Source: Flavobacterium silvisoli (GTDB taxonomy: Bacteria; Bacteroidota; Bacteroidia; Flavobacteriales; Flavobacteriaceae). From it: a stretch of 64,000 nt of DNA. A model generated the notes under the pieces. That model was not told the origin of the DNA, did no database searches, and saw only the letters and a program-made list of their open reading frames with translations. The translations under genes were made by a program, and so were the position numbers. The stretch lies in contig NZ_SJPE01000004.1 in the NCBI RefSeq assembly GCF_004329815.1, forward strand, positions 4,926-68,925. The letters run 5' to 3'. Of the stretch, positions 8,680 to 17,191 are shown one piece after another (within the stretch, counting starts at the first letter, position 1; each line of letters begins with the position of its first letter).

Positions 8680-9801
8680 ATGAAAAAAGTTTATCTCGAT
8701 AATGCGGCAACTACGCCAATTCGCAAGGAAGTTATTGATGAAATGATAAGAGTAATGGAGTCTGATTTTGGCAATCCGTCCTCTACACACAGCATCGGAA
8801 GAAGTGCCAAAGCTGTGATTGAAACGTCCCGAAAAACCATTGCTAAGTATCTGCACTGCACTGCTCAGGAAATTGTATTTACATCTTCGGCTACTGAAGC
8901 AACCAATTGGATTTTAAGAAGTGCAGTAAAAGATTTTGGTGTAAAACGAATCATCACTTCCAAAGTAGAACACCATGCCACGTTGTATACTGTTAAAGCT
9001 TTGCAAGAAGAGTTTAACATTCGGGTTGATTATGTAAATGTTTCCCATGACGGTGTATTGGATTATAACCAGTTAGAGAGCCTCCTTTCAGAAGACATTA
9101 AAACCATGGTATCGTTGATGCATGTGAATAATGAAACGGGAGTTGTGAATGATATTGCTAAAATTGGAACTTTATGTCATCAAAATAAAGCATTATTTCA
9201 TTGTGATGCTGTGCAATCTATTGGTAAAATAGAATTTGATTTGCAGCAATTACCGATTGATTTTTTGGTGGCCGGAGCCCATAAGTTTCACGGACCTAAA
9301 GGAGTTGGTTTTGCTTTTGTACGTAAAAATTTAGTACTTCAACCTATGCTTTTTGGCGGTGAGCAGGAAAAAGGCTGGCGTGCCGGAACCGAATCAGTCC
9401 ATCAAATAACCGGTATGGCAAAAGCATTGGAACTTGCGTATCAAAATTTAAATGAAGAACGCAGTCATATTCAAGAATTGAAAGAGTATTGTTTGCAAAA
9501 ATTACAGACTGCCTTTCCCGAAATTTGCGTCAACGGTTCATTCACTTTATATACTATTTTAAATGTATTATTGCCATTTTCTCCCGAGAAAACCTCGATG
9601 ATTTTATTTAATTTGGATATGAAAGGCATAGCGGTTTCCAGAGGAAGTGCCTGCCAAAGCGGAAGTGTAAAACCGTCGCACGTTTTGGCTGAGATGTTAT
9701 CGGAGGCCGAATTGAAACTGCCCAGTCTCCGTATTTCTTTCTCACACTACAATACCAAAGAAGAAATAGATTTCTTTATAGCAGCTGTAAAAGAAATTTA
9801 A
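8680..9801 (+). CDS. Cysteine desulfurase (NifS/IscS class V aminotransferase)
   Basis: PLP enzyme that takes sulfur from L-cysteine as an enzyme-bound persulfide for Fe-S clusters or thio-modified RNA. 373 residues. Seen: YLDNAATTP at the N terminus, TSSATEATN cofactor loop, His99 in EHHAT stacking on PLP, Asp176 (CDAVQS), PLP lysine Lys202 in AHKFHGPKG, and the persulfide Cys325 in SRGSACQSGS. The short NifS-like form without IscU or Suf neighbours suggests a dedicated or tRNA-thiolation role; this is inference. The -7 box almost touches the start codon. Confidence 0.93.
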   Translation: MKKVYLDNAATTPIRKEVIDEMIRVMESDFGNPSSTHSIGRSAKAVIETSRKTIAKYLHCTAQEIVFTSSATEATNWILRSAVKDFGVKRIITSKVEHHATLYTVKALQEEFNIRVDYVNVSHDGVLDYNQLESLLSEDIKTMVSLMHVNNETGVVNDIAKIGTLCHQNKALFHCDAVQSIGKIEFDLQQLPIDFLVAGAHKFHGPKGVGFAFVRKNLVLQPMLFGGEQEKGWRAGTESVHQITGMAKALELAYQNLNEERSHIQELKEYCLQKLQTAFPEICVNGSFTLYTILNVLLPFSPEKTSMILFNLDMKGIAVSRGSACQSGSVKPSHVLAEMLSEAELKLPSLRISFSHYNTKEEIDFFIAAVKEI

Positions 9802-9857
9802 ACTGTAGCATATTTTCTTTCAAAATGAGTACATTTGAAGTAGCAAAAAAGACAATC

Positions 9858-10472
9858 ATGAAAAAAAATGTGTTAATAATACTAGTCGCGTTGGGATTGA
9901 CAACGGCTTCGGCTCAAAAAAAAGGCGATGTTGAATTTGGTATAAATATCGGATATAACAATTCATCGGTTTCTGATGATCAAAGTAATTCCGATTCCGG
10001 TAATGGCTTCAACTTCGGAGGTTCGGTAGATTATTATTTTTCGAGAGCCTGGAGTATTAAAGGTAAATTGATTTACGACCAAAAAGGATGGAATAATGAT
10101 TTGATTTACGGTCCTAACGGAAATTTATACAGAACCAATATTGACCTGAACTATCTGACAGTTCCTATCATGGCGAATTGGCATTTTGGTAATAATAGAA
10201 ATTGGTATTTAGATTTCGGACCCTATTTTGGGTTTCTTTTAAATGCGGAAGACAGTCGATTTGGTACCGATATTACCGATTCTTTCAATACCAATGATTT
10301 TGGTTTAGCGGTTGGAATTGGAGTGAAAATTCCGGTTTCAAAGAAAATAAAGATATTTTTCGAGTTCGAAGGTCAGGGTGGTTTCAATGATATTTTTAAA
10401 GAAAATGATTATTCAGCGGTAACCAACAGTCGTTCCAGTTTGAATTTTGGTATGAACTTTTTAATGAAATAA
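9858..10472 (+). CDS. Outer-membrane beta-barrel (porin-like) protein
   Basis: 204 residues from the ATG at 9858, which begins a signal peptide (MKKNVLIILVALGLTTASAQ). An in-frame ATG at 9825 would add 11 charged residues before the signal, and a -7-like box TACATTTG (9830-9837) sits between the two, so the downstream start is preferred. The mature part alternates strands with glycine and aromatic residues (GGSVDYYFS, YLDFGPYFGF, FGLAVGIGVKI) and ends SLNFGMNFLMK. PorT-family-like barrel; ligand unknown. A terminator follows at 10493-10531. Confidence 0.8.
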   Translation: MKKNVLIILVALGLTTASAQKKGDVEFGINIGYNNSSVSDDQSNSDSGNGFNFGGSVDYYFSRAWSIKGKLIYDQKGWNNDLIYGPNGNLYRTNIDLNYLTVPIMANWHFGNNRNWYLDFGPYFGFLLNAEDSRFGTDITDSFNTNDFGLAVGIGVKIPVSKKIKIFFEFEGQGGFNDIFKENDYSAVTNSRSSLNFGMNFLMK

Positions 10473-10492
10473 CATCAAAGCAATTAATAAAA

Positions 10493-10531
10493 TTCCCGAA
10501 TCATACTTTACAAGGATTCGGGATTTTTTTT
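10493..10531 (+). terminator. Intrinsic terminator
   Basis: TCCCGAATC, 12-base loop, GATTCGGGA, then eight T, just after the barrel gene. Confidence 0.85.
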
Positions 10532-10533
10532 GC

Positions 10534-10563
10534 CTAAAAAAACCGAAACTTCTGCTTCGGTTT
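10534..10563 (-). terminator. Terminator overlapping the stop codon of the NlpC/P60 gene
   Basis: AAACCGAA, 8-base loop, TTCGGTTT; on the minus strand a T run follows. The stem reaches into the stop codon at 10562-10564. Confidence 0.7.
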
Positions 10564-11323
10564 ATATGATTTTTTTGATGACTCTTAATCGATGGGTGTG
10601 TCGGTTTTGTTCAGCATTATAAATTCCCAGATGATCCAAACGATCAATGCGAACTTTACCACTGGCGTGTATGATGTAGTTGTTTTCCATCATGATGCCT
10701 ACGTGGATGATTTTACCTTCTTCGTTATCAAAAAATGCCAAATCTCCGGGTTCGCTTTCTTCAATAAAACTCAAAGCATCTCCCTGAGTAGCTTGTTGCG
10801 AAGCATCTCGTAAGAGTTTGTAGCCGTTCAGCTTGTACACCATTTGAGTAAATCCTGAGCAGTCTATACCGAAAGGTGTTTTTCCTCCCCACATGTAAGG
10901 GGCATTCAGATATAAATAAGCGGTAGTAATCAAATTAGATTTAGGTTTAATACCACTGATTTTCATGCCTTCAAATTCAAAATTTTCCTGATTGATTTCG
11001 TTGTGATTCAAAAAAGACAACGAAGCACCCAAGGGTATAGGCAATAGTACATTTGAAGGATTGGAAACATATTCAACCAAATCCGAATTCAAAATGATGG
11101 CATCTTTTGAAAGTGAAATAAAGCTTTTTTCTGAAATGGTTTGATATTGTTTTGAATCAACCCAGCCTTCGTATTCATCAAAATGCAATTTGATTTTTGA
11201 CCATTGATTTTGAGTTTCCAAAATTTCAAAATGCTCACCAAATAAGACCTGTGAAACAATCTCGCTTCGATCGCTTGGTTCGGCACGCAGAGGAATTATG
11301 GCTAGGTTACAAATGGCAAACAT
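10562..11323 (-). CDS. SH3 plus NlpC/P60 (C40) cell-wall peptidase
   Basis: Cleaves peptidoglycan stem-peptide bonds (gamma-D-Glu-diamino acid type in this family). 253 residues: N-terminal bacterial SH3 domain (about 8-60), a second SH3-like region (to about 130), and an NlpC/P60 domain (about 135-253) with catalytic Cys155 in GIDCSGFTQ, His207 in HVGIMM, and a third polar residue near His219 (IIHASG). No signal peptide is visible from this start, so export or a cytosolic recycling role is unresolved; the enzyme resembles gamma-D-glutamyl-L-diamino acid peptidases such as YkfC. Confidence 0.88.
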   Translation of the reverse strand: MFAICNLAIIPLRAEPSDRSEIVSQVLFGEHFEILETQNQWSKIKLHFDEYEGWVDSKQYQTISEKSFISLSKDAIILNSDLVEYVSNPSNVLLPIPLGASLSFLNHNEINQENFEFEGMKISGIKPKSNLITTAYLYLNAPYMWGGKTPFGIDCSGFTQMVYKLNGYKLLRDASQQATQGDALSFIEESEPGDLAFFDNEEGKIIHVGIMMENNYIIHASGKVRIDRLDHLGIYNAEQNRHTHRLRVIKKII

Positions 11324-11343
11324 TTAAATTCAATTGATAATCG

Positions 11344-11387
11344 ACAATGGACAAATGATACTGTAAGAATTATCAATTGTCCATTGT
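11344..11387. repeat. Long intergenic inverted repeat
   Basis: 17-base arms, ACAATGGACAAATGATA (11344-11360) and TATCAATTGTCCATTGT (11371-11387), pair with one mismatch around a 10-base loop. The flanks continue with further AATTGATAA/TTAATTA elements that recur near 44097-44128. It sits directly 3' of the thiolase stop and 5' of the NlpC/P60 gene. Confidence 0.6.
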
Positions 11388-11401
11388 AAATTGTTAATTA
11401 T

Positions 11402-12580
11402 TTAGGCTCTTTCAATCACTATAGCTGAAGCACCACCACCACCATTACAGATAGCGGCAGCTCCGATTTTTGCATTATTTTGTTCTAAGACATTGATTAA
11501 TGTCACAATGATTCGCGCACCCGAACATCCCAGCGGATGGCCTAGAGAAACGGCACCACCATTAACATTGACTTTATTGTTGTCAAGGCCTAAAATTTTG
11601 GCATTAGCCAAACCTACTACTGAAAAAGCTTCGTTGAATTCGAAAAAGTCAACATCTGACAGGCTCAAGCCTGCTTTGTCTAACGCTTTTGGTAATGCTT
11701 TGGCGGGAGCCGTTGTAAACCATTTTGGTTCTTGTGCGGCATCAGCATATGATTTGATATAAGCCAATGGTTTTAATCCCAACGCTTGTGCTTTTTCTTC
11801 GCTCATCAATACTAAGGCAGCAGCACCGTCATTGATGGTAGAAGCATTGGCAGCAGTTACAGTACCTTCTTTGGTAAAAGCAGGATTTAAGGTCGGAATT
11901 TTATCTAATTTTACATTAGTATATTCTTCATCTTTTGCAAAAACCACCGGTTCGCCTCGACGTTGCGGAATGGTTACCGGAACTACTTCGTTGTCAAATT
12001 TACCTTCATTCCAAGCTTTAGCAGAACGCTCATACGATTGAATAGCAAAGGCATCCTGTTCTTCTCTTGTGATTTTGTATTCGGTTGCACACAAGTCCGC
12101 ACTTACTCCCATGGCGTTGTTGTCGTACGCATCCACCAGTCCGTCTTTTTGCATTCCGTCGGTCAAAGAAGTTGGGCCAAATTTTACACCGTTTCTCATG
12201 TGAACATAGTGGGGAATCAAGCTCATATTTTCCATACCACCGGCTACGATAATCTCGGCATCACCGCTCATGATAGCTTGTGCTCCCTGCATTACGGCTT
12301 TCATTCCTGAAGCACATACTTTATTGATGGTTGTGCAAATTACACTGTTTGGTAATCCGGCATAAATGGCAGCCTGACGCGCCGGTGCCTGTCCGACGCC
12401 AGCCTGTACTACATTACCCATTAATACTTCATCGACTAAGTTGTAGTCTAAATTGATTTTATCTAAGGCGCCTTTGATGGCTGTTGCTCCTAATTGTGTT
12501 GCCGTAACGGTTGACAAAGAACCCATGAAACTTCCGATAGGGGTTCTCACAGCTGAAACAATAACTACTTTTTTACTCAT
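11402..12580 (-). CDS. Acetyl-CoA C-acetyltransferase (thiolase)
   Basis: Condenses or cleaves acetoacetyl-CoA/3-ketoacyl-CoA. 392 residues, the standard tetrameric biosynthetic-type thiolase. Seen: nucleophile Cys89 in NKVCASGMKA, NEAFSVV substrate loop, His348 in GHPLGCSGAR, and acid/base Cys378 in CNGGGGAS. A -7 box TAGTTTTG is on the minus strand at 12605-12612, 24 bp before the ATG, without a good -33. No other beta-oxidation gene adjoins, so ketone-body or branched-chain catabolism cannot be distinguished; probable symbol atoB/thlA. Confidence 0.95.
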   Translation of the reverse strand: MSKKVVIVSAVRTPIGSFMGSLSTVTATQLGATAIKGALDKINLDYNLVDEVLMGNVVQAGVGQAPARQAAIYAGLPNSVICTTINKVCASGMKAVMQGAQAIMSGDAEIIVAGGMENMSLIPHYVHMRNGVKFGPTSLTDGMQKDGLVDAYDNNAMGVSADLCATEYKITREEQDAFAIQSYERSAKAWNEGKFDNEVVPVTIPQRRGEPVVFAKDEEYTNVKLDKIPTLNPAFTKEGTVTAANASTINDGAAALVLMSEEKAQALGLKPLAYIKSYADAAQEPKWFTTAPAKALPKALDKAGLSLSDVDFFEFNEAFSVVGLANAKILGLDNNKVNVNGGAVSLGHPLGCSGARIIVTLINVLEQNNAKIGAAAICNGGGGASAIVIERA

Positions 12581-12755
12581 AATGTATGTTGTTTATTTGT
12601 ATTGCAAAACTAAACTTTTATTGCAAATTATGGAATTAGAACCGTAATAAATCTTATTGTGAAAAGATTTAGAGAAATATTGTAATTCTAGTGCATTGAA
12701 AGTGAGTAATTTCAGTTTTTATTTGATTTAAAAGTTAAAAAAAGAAATGAAATAG

Positions 12756-12786
12756 TTGTAAATTATAGAATGATAAATTACATTTG
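12756..12786 (+). promoter_or_regulatory. Promoter of the tRNA operon
   Basis: TTG (12756-12758), 20 bp, TACATTTG (12779-12786), then CAACC. Start of transcription is expected about 40 bases before tRNA-Ser. Confidence 0.7.
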
Positions 12787-12830
12787 CAACCGCTTAAAGA
12801 AAATGTTCTTATAACAATATTGAAAATTTA

Positions 12831-12914
12831 GGAGAGGTGCCGGAGTGGTAACGGAGCAGATTGCTAATCTGTCGACGGGTAACCGTCGCCAGGGTTCGAG
12901 TCCCTGTCTCTCCG
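12831..12914 (+). tRNA. tRNA-Ser (anticodon GCT)
   Basis: 84-nt class II tRNA with a 7-bp acceptor (GGAGAGG/TCTCTCC), an anticodon loop TTGCTAA, a long variable arm (CGACGGG...CCGTCG) and the T loop GTTCGAGTC. It decodes AGC/AGU. CCA is not encoded. First gene of a three-tRNA operon. Confidence 0.95.
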
Positions 12915-12918
12915 CTCT

Positions 12919-12993
12919 CGGGGTGTAGCGTAGCCCGGTTATCGCGCCTGGTTTGGGACCAGGAGGTCGCAGGTTCGAATCCTGCCACCCCGA
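12919..12993 (+). tRNA. tRNA-Pro (anticodon TGG)
   Basis: 75 nt; acceptor CGGGGTG/CACCCCG with discriminator A, anticodon stem CCTGG/CCAGG around TTTGGGA, T loop GGTTCGAAT. Four bases after tRNA-Ser. Confidence 0.95.
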
Positions 12994-13017
12994 CGAATAA
13001 GAATTTTCTAAGAGCTT

Positions 13018-13091
13018 GGTCTCATAGCTCAGCTGGATAGAGCAACTGCCTTCTAAGCAGTAGGTCGAAGGTTCGAATCCTTCTGAGATCA
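13018..13091 (+). tRNA. tRNA-Arg (anticodon TCT)
   Basis: 74 nt; acceptor GGTCTCA/TGAGATC, D arm TAGCTCAGCTGGATAGAGC, anticodon loop CTTCTAA giving TCT (AGA/AGG codons), T arm GAAGGTTCGAATCCTTC. Last gene of the operon; terminator follows. Confidence 0.95.
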
Positions 13092-13094
13092 CAT

Positions 13095-13124
13095 AAAAGT
13101 CGTTGTTTACAACGGCTTTTTTTG
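13095..13124 (+). terminator. Terminator of the tRNA operon
   Basis: AAAGTCGTTG, TTTA loop, CAACGGCTTT then T-rich tract, directly after tRNA-Arg. Confidence 0.8.
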
Positions 13125-13160
13125 TTTCCTGTTGTTTTAGTTTGTTTTTTAAAGTACAGT

Positions 13161-14216
13161 TTAGCCTAATGTTTTGTCTTTATAATAATTGATTAAAAGA
13201 ATTACAAATTTACTGTAGCTTTCCATGCCGTCGTGTTGCTGATTGGTTTTTAGGAACTGATCATAAAAAATATGAAATCCTTTATCGATAAAAGTGTCAT
13301 ATTGTTCCCAAAATGCTTCACTTTCTTTATAGTTTTCAAATATTCCTTTGTGAATGGTTGGTTTTAAAGATTTGAATTTGGATTCGTTTTTTACGTAAAT
13401 ATTTTCCAAACAATATCTGAGTGCAGTTACGTAAGCAGCATACTGAAAATACAGATCCTTATTTTTAATACAAGCCATAAAACCAATAAAATTGCACTCG
13501 CTTTCGCTGGCATAGCCTATTTGATGCGCCATTTCGTGGCAAATTACATTCGGAAAACCGTACATGGGAAGTTTTGCATTGACTTGAGCTTCGTTGGTAA
13601 ACGGATTCAGATAACCGCCAAACCCCATATAGGTGAGTGGCAAGCTGAAAAGGGATTGTTTACGACTCGGAATTTCATACTTGAAAAACGGATATTCATT
13701 AGCCAAATTATCATACCCGTTTTGCGTCAGCTTAAAAATACTGTCCTGAGTGTATGGATTGGTTACTTTCTTGTTTTTGTCATGGGTAATCTGAAACTGA
13801 ATTGCGTTGGTTTTGGCAATCAGCTTTTCGGTAAAAGCATACAAATCATCATCTGTGTAATCGCGTTGAATATTCATTTTTTCAAATAACGGCTCACGAT
13901 AGTAATTGAAGGCCCATAACAAATGGAATAAAAAATAAGCAACCGAAACAAAATTCAGCGTTGTCCATAATTTGTCTTTCCAAGAGATCTTTCTATTTTT
14001 TAGGAACCAGTAAATGCAATAAATAATGAGAGTTCCATAGAGCACATCACCCACTGAGAATGGGATACTTCCCAAAAGGGTTCTCGATATAGTTGAAATT
14101 CCCATATACAATCCGTTGCTGTAAAAACGTTCGACTGTTTCCGGGAAAAAAGCCAGCAATCTCAGAAAGAGAATCTGAATCAGCAGGAATAACGGGAGTA
14201 TGTATTTGCGTTTCAA
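13161..14216 (-). CDS. DUF3810 membrane-anchored putative metalloprotease
   Basis: 351 residues. Three hydrophobic segments at the N terminus (about 5-24, 53-72, 84-105) anchor it in the inner membrane, followed by a soluble domain with a zinc-protease motif HEMAH (227-231) and an acidic stretch SESE eight residues on that could supply the third ligand. The family is widespread in Bacteroidota and uncharacterised; proteolytic activity is inferred from the motif only. Divergently transcribed from pepD. Confidence 0.85.
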   Translation of the reverse strand: MKRKYILPLFLLIQILFLRLLAFFPETVERFYSNGLYMGISTISRTLLGSIPFSVGDVLYGTLIIYCIYWFLKNRKISWKDKLWTTLNFVSVAYFLFHLLWAFNYYREPLFEKMNIQRDYTDDDLYAFTEKLIAKTNAIQFQITHDKNKKVTNPYTQDSIFKLTQNGYDNLANEYPFFKYEIPSRKQSLFSLPLTYMGFGGYLNPFTNEAQVNAKLPMYGFPNVICHEMAHQIGYASESECNFIGFMACIKNKDLYFQYAAYVTALRYCLENIYVKNESKFKSLKPTIHKGIFENYKESEAFWEQYDTFIDKGFHIFYDQFLKTNQQHDGMESYSKFVILLINYYKDKTLG

Positions 14217-14268
14217 AAGTTGATTTTAAAATGTAAATATAATCACAATTCGATTTTTCAAAGCAATT

Positions 14269-14284
14269 TAACTTTGTAACTTTG
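14269..14284 (+). promoter_or_regulatory. Tandem -7 boxes upstream of pepD
   Basis: TAACTTTG is repeated directly head to tail (14269-14276 and 14277-14284), 31 bp before the ATG. No clean TTG at -33 for either copy, so the exact start site is unclear. Confidence 0.4.
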
Positions 14285-14315
14285 GCAATCAGAAAACTAA
14301 AATTACAATAACATA

Positions 14316-15779
14316 ATGAGTCAAGAAATTAGAAATCTGGAACCCAAAGCACTTTGGAACAAGTTCGCCGATTTAAATGCGGTACCTCGTCCGTCAAAAA
14401 AAGAGGAGCGAGTAATTGAATTCATGAAAAATTTCGGGAACAGTTTAGGACTCGAAACATTTGAAGATGAAATTCACAATGTAATCATCCGCAAACCCGC
14501 TACACTGGGTATGGAGAACCGTAAACCGATTGTACTGCAAGGACACTTAGACATGGTACATCAAAAAAATAATGATACAGATTTTGATTTCTTAACACAA
14601 GGTATCGAGATGTATGTAGATGGTGATTGGGTACGTGCCAAAGGAACTACGCTTGGAGCCGATAATGGGTTGGGCGTTGCTGCGATTATGGCCGTTTTGG
14701 AAAGTAAAGATATACCGCATCCGGCTATTGATGCCCTTTTTACCATAGATGAAGAAACCGGAATGACGGGAGCTTTGAACTTAAAAGGAGGGATTTTAAA
14801 AGGAGAGATTCTCTTGAATTTAGACACCGAAGAGGATGATGAAATTGATATCGGTTGTGCCGGTGGAATTGATGTTACCGCCAATAGAAGTTACAACGAA
14901 GAAGAAACTCCCGAAGGTTCTGTCGGTTACACCATTACAGTAAAAGGGTTAAACGGAGGTCATTCGGGTATGGACATTCACAAAGGTTTGGGTAATGCTA
15001 ACAAAATTATGAACCGACTTTTATTTGACGGTTTTGAGAATTTTGGATTGCAGATTGCTGAAATCAACGGAGGAAGTTTGCGCAACGCGATTCCGAGAGA
15101 AAGTGTCGCCAAAGTAATCGTGGCCGGTATGTATGACGAAGCTTTTGTGTTCGACATGCAGGAAATCATCAACGATATCAAAACCGAATACAAAACGATG
15201 GAACCAAACCTTACCATCGAAATTGTGAAAAGTGATTTGCCGTTAAAAGTAATGGATTTAGGTGTTCAGGAAGGTTTATTGCGTTCAATTTACGCGGCGC
15301 ACAACGGCGTATACAGAATGAGTGCTGATATGGCTGATTTGGTGGAAACTTCCAATAATATTGCCCGCGTAATTGTGAAAGATGGTGAAATTTCGATTCA
15401 AAATTTAACGCGATCTTCGGTAGAAAGTTCTAAAATGGATTTAGCCAATGCTTTGCGTTCGGCTTACGAATTGTTTGGTTGCGAAGTTACTTTTGCCGGA
15501 AGCTATCCGGGTTGGACACCTAATGTGAATTCGGAAATATTAGATGTTTTGGTCAATATTTATGAAAAACAAAACGGAACAAAACCCAATGTTGTGGCTT
15601 GTCACGCCGGATTGGAATGTGGAATTCTCGGAACAAATTATCCCGGTATGGATATGATTTCATTCGGTCCAACGATTCACGGAGCCCACAGCCCTGATGA
15701 AAGAGCTTCAATCAAATCATCACAGAAGTTTTGGAAGTTTTTCTTAGAGATTCTGGCCAATATTCCAGTTAAGAATTAG
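14316..15779 (+). CDS. pepD: Aminoacyl-histidine dipeptidase (M20 carnosinase family)
   Basis: Zinc dipeptidase that hydrolyses Xaa-His dipeptides in the cytosol. 487 residues, matching PepD. Seen: metal ligands His77 and catalytic Asp79 in QGHLDMVH, bridging Asp116 in LGADNGLG, Glu146/Glu147 in DEETGM, a lid/dimerisation domain with NGGHSGMD, and a C-terminal ligand in GPTIHGAHSPDE. All residues needed for activity are present. Transcribed alone with a terminator at 15814-15849. Confidence 0.95.
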   Translation: MSQEIRNLEPKALWNKFADLNAVPRPSKKEERVIEFMKNFGNSLGLETFEDEIHNVIIRKPATLGMENRKPIVLQGHLDMVHQKNNDTDFDFLTQGIEMYVDGDWVRAKGTTLGADNGLGVAAIMAVLESKDIPHPAIDALFTIDEETGMTGALNLKGGILKGEILLNLDTEEDDEIDIGCAGGIDVTANRSYNEEETPEGSVGYTITVKGLNGGHSGMDIHKGLGNANKIMNRLLFDGFENFGLQIAEINGGSLRNAIPRESVAKVIVAGMYDEAFVFDMQEIINDIKTEYKTMEPNLTIEIVKSDLPLKVMDLGVQEGLLRSIYAAHNGVYRMSADMADLVETSNNIARVIVKDGEISIQNLTRSSVESSKMDLANALRSAYELFGCEVTFAGSYPGWTPNVNSEILDVLVNIYEKQNGTKPNVVACHAGLECGILGTNYPGMDMISFGPTIHGAHSPDERASIKSSQKFWKFFLEILANIPVKN

Positions 15780-15813
15780 ATTGCTGTTCAGCAAAAAAAT
15801 ATCAAATATTTAG

Positions 15814-15849
15814 AAAACCTGCTCATTATAGAGTGGGTTTTTTATTTTA
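15814..15849 (+). terminator. Terminator of pepD
   Basis: AAAACCTGCTC, ATTATA loop, GAGTGGGTTTT (G-U pairs in the middle) and a T tract; it runs into the 3' end of the convergent AraC gene. Confidence 0.65.
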
Positions 15850-16705
15850 AATTATTTCTAAATTCGCTAGGTGTTGTATGAGCTTGCTTTTTGAACAATT
15901 TGGAAAAATAGGAATAATTATCAAATCCTAATTCATCGGCAACCTGATTGATTGATTTAGAGGGATGGGTTAAAAGCCGTTTGGCTTCCAATATTATGCG
16001 TTGCGTAATGAGTTCAGTGACCGTTTGATTGAGTATTTCTTTGCAAATGCGATTTAAATGTTTGAGAGTGATGTTCATTTTTGCCGCATAAAATGAAGGC
16101 GATTTTTCCGTTTTGTAAAAAGCCTCTAAATATTGTTCAAACTGTTGGATTTTGTGATTATAGGAGTGAGCAATATGTTGGTTGTTAGAAAGATATTTCC
16201 TCGAGATTTCTATGTGAATACAATCCAGTAAATTCAATAATTTTTCTGCTTTCTTCGGATAATTATTTTGATTTTCGGCCAGCATTAAATCGAGATAAGA
16301 TTGAATCTGCAATAACTCATCCGACTGAAAATATAGCTCGGGCTGATTCATAACCGACTGATAAAAGGGATAATCTTCAATTCGTTTTTGACCAAAATAC
16401 AAGTTATAAATCTCCTGCGAATAGAAAATTATGTAGCCTTCGATGTCTGAAGATAGTGCCCAATGGTGTATTTGTCCCGGTTGTAGCACAAATAAACTTC
16501 CGGGTTTGATGTCAAACTGATCAAAATCTATTTCATGAGTTCCGCTGCCTTTCGTAAATAACACCAACAAATAAAAGTTGTGTCTATGGGGTTTTTCAAT
16601 GAAATTGTGCGTTTTCAAATGGTTTTTAAAACTATTGACATACAAATCTTTCTGGCTGATGGGCGCAGTGAAATTTTGGATGCTGTAAATGGGATGTTTT
16701 TTCAA
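15842..16705 (-). CDS. AraC-family transcriptional regulator (cupin + HTH_18)
   Basis: 287 residues: an N-terminal AraC cupin sensor (about 25-110; KPHRHNFYLLVLF, PGSLFVLQPGQIHHW) and a C-terminal double helix-turn-helix (about 185-285) ending in the typical NQVADELGFDNYSYFSKLFKK and TPSEFR. It probably binds a small organic effector and activates a nearby or distant promoter. It is divergent from the DUF983 gene but nothing nearby indicates a catabolic target. Confidence 0.9.
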   Translation of the reverse strand: MKKHPIYSIQNFTAPISQKDLYVNSFKNHLKTHNFIEKPHRHNFYLLVLFTKGSGTHEIDFDQFDIKPGSLFVLQPGQIHHWALSSDIEGYIIFYSQEIYNLYFGQKRIEDYPFYQSVMNQPELYFQSDELLQIQSYLDLMLAENQNNYPKKAEKLLNLLDCIHIEISRKYLSNNQHIAHSYNHKIQQFEQYLEAFYKTEKSPSFYAAKMNITLKHLNRICKEILNQTVTELITQRIILEAKRLLTHPSKSINQVADELGFDNYSYFSKLFKKQAHTTPSEFRNNLK

Positions 16706-16787
16706 AATGTCTTTTTTGTGCTAGCATTGGCGAATTTACTAAACATTTGGTTAGCTTCAACATGTTACCTTTGCCCAAAAATGATTC

Positions 16788-17150
16788 ATGTTAAAAAGTC
16801 TGTACCATATTTTCCGCAATGAATGTCCTAACTGTCACAAAGGCAAAGTTTTTGCCGACAAAAGTTTCTTCTTCAGTCTGGGTTTTCCCAAGATGAACGA
16901 ATACTGTGATCATTGCAATTTCAAATTTGAAAAAGAACCGGGATATTTCTTTGGAGCCATGTTTGTCAACTACGGGTTAACCGTGGGGGAAGGAATAATC
17001 ACCTATTTTTTGGCAAGTCCGTTCTTCGATGAAACATTCGATTTGCGTATCATTCCCATCATTGGCGTTGTGATTGTACTGTTGAGTTGTTTCAACATAC
17101 GCTTGTCGAGAATGATTTGGATTTACATTTTCAAAAACTATTCAATGTAA
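16788..17150 (+). CDS. DUF983 zinc-ribbon membrane protein
   Basis: 120 residues. An N-terminal four-cysteine zinc ribbon (CPNC near residue 14 and CDHC near 40) is followed by two hydrophobic segments (about 55-78 and 88-110). The DUF983 family is found in Bacteroidota and Alphaproteobacteria, often near cytochrome oxidase genes, but is of unproven function. Start at 16788 is used because an ATG seven bases upstream is out of frame. A -7 box TACCTTTG (16766-16773) precedes it. Confidence 0.88.
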   Translation: MLKSLYHIFRNECPNCHKGKVFADKSFFFSLGFPKMNEYCDHCNFKFEKEPGYFFGAMFVNYGLTVGEGIITYFLASPFFDETFDLRIIPIIGVVIVLLSCFNIRLSRMIWIYIFKNYSM

Positions 17151-17153
17151 ATA

Positions 17154-17180
17154 AAAAGCTCCCCAATTGGGGAGCTTTTC
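17154..17180. terminator. Bidirectional terminator
   Basis: AAAAGCTCCCC AATT GGGGAGCTTTT between the convergent DUF983 and PepSY genes. Confidence 0.88.
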
Positions 17181-17191
17181 AGTTTCTAAAA

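Noticed and set aside
8584..8856. Long N-terminal extension of the 7636-8586 lipoprotein
   Set aside because: It overlaps the divergent cysteine desulfurase promoter and start, and lacks a signal; the ATG at 8586 begins a lipoprotein signal.
12778..13092. 104-residue open frame on the minus strand
   Set aside because: It is antisense to the tRNA-Ser/Pro/Arg cluster; the SGWQDSNLRPPGPKPGAI-like translation is the usual artefact of reading tRNAs.
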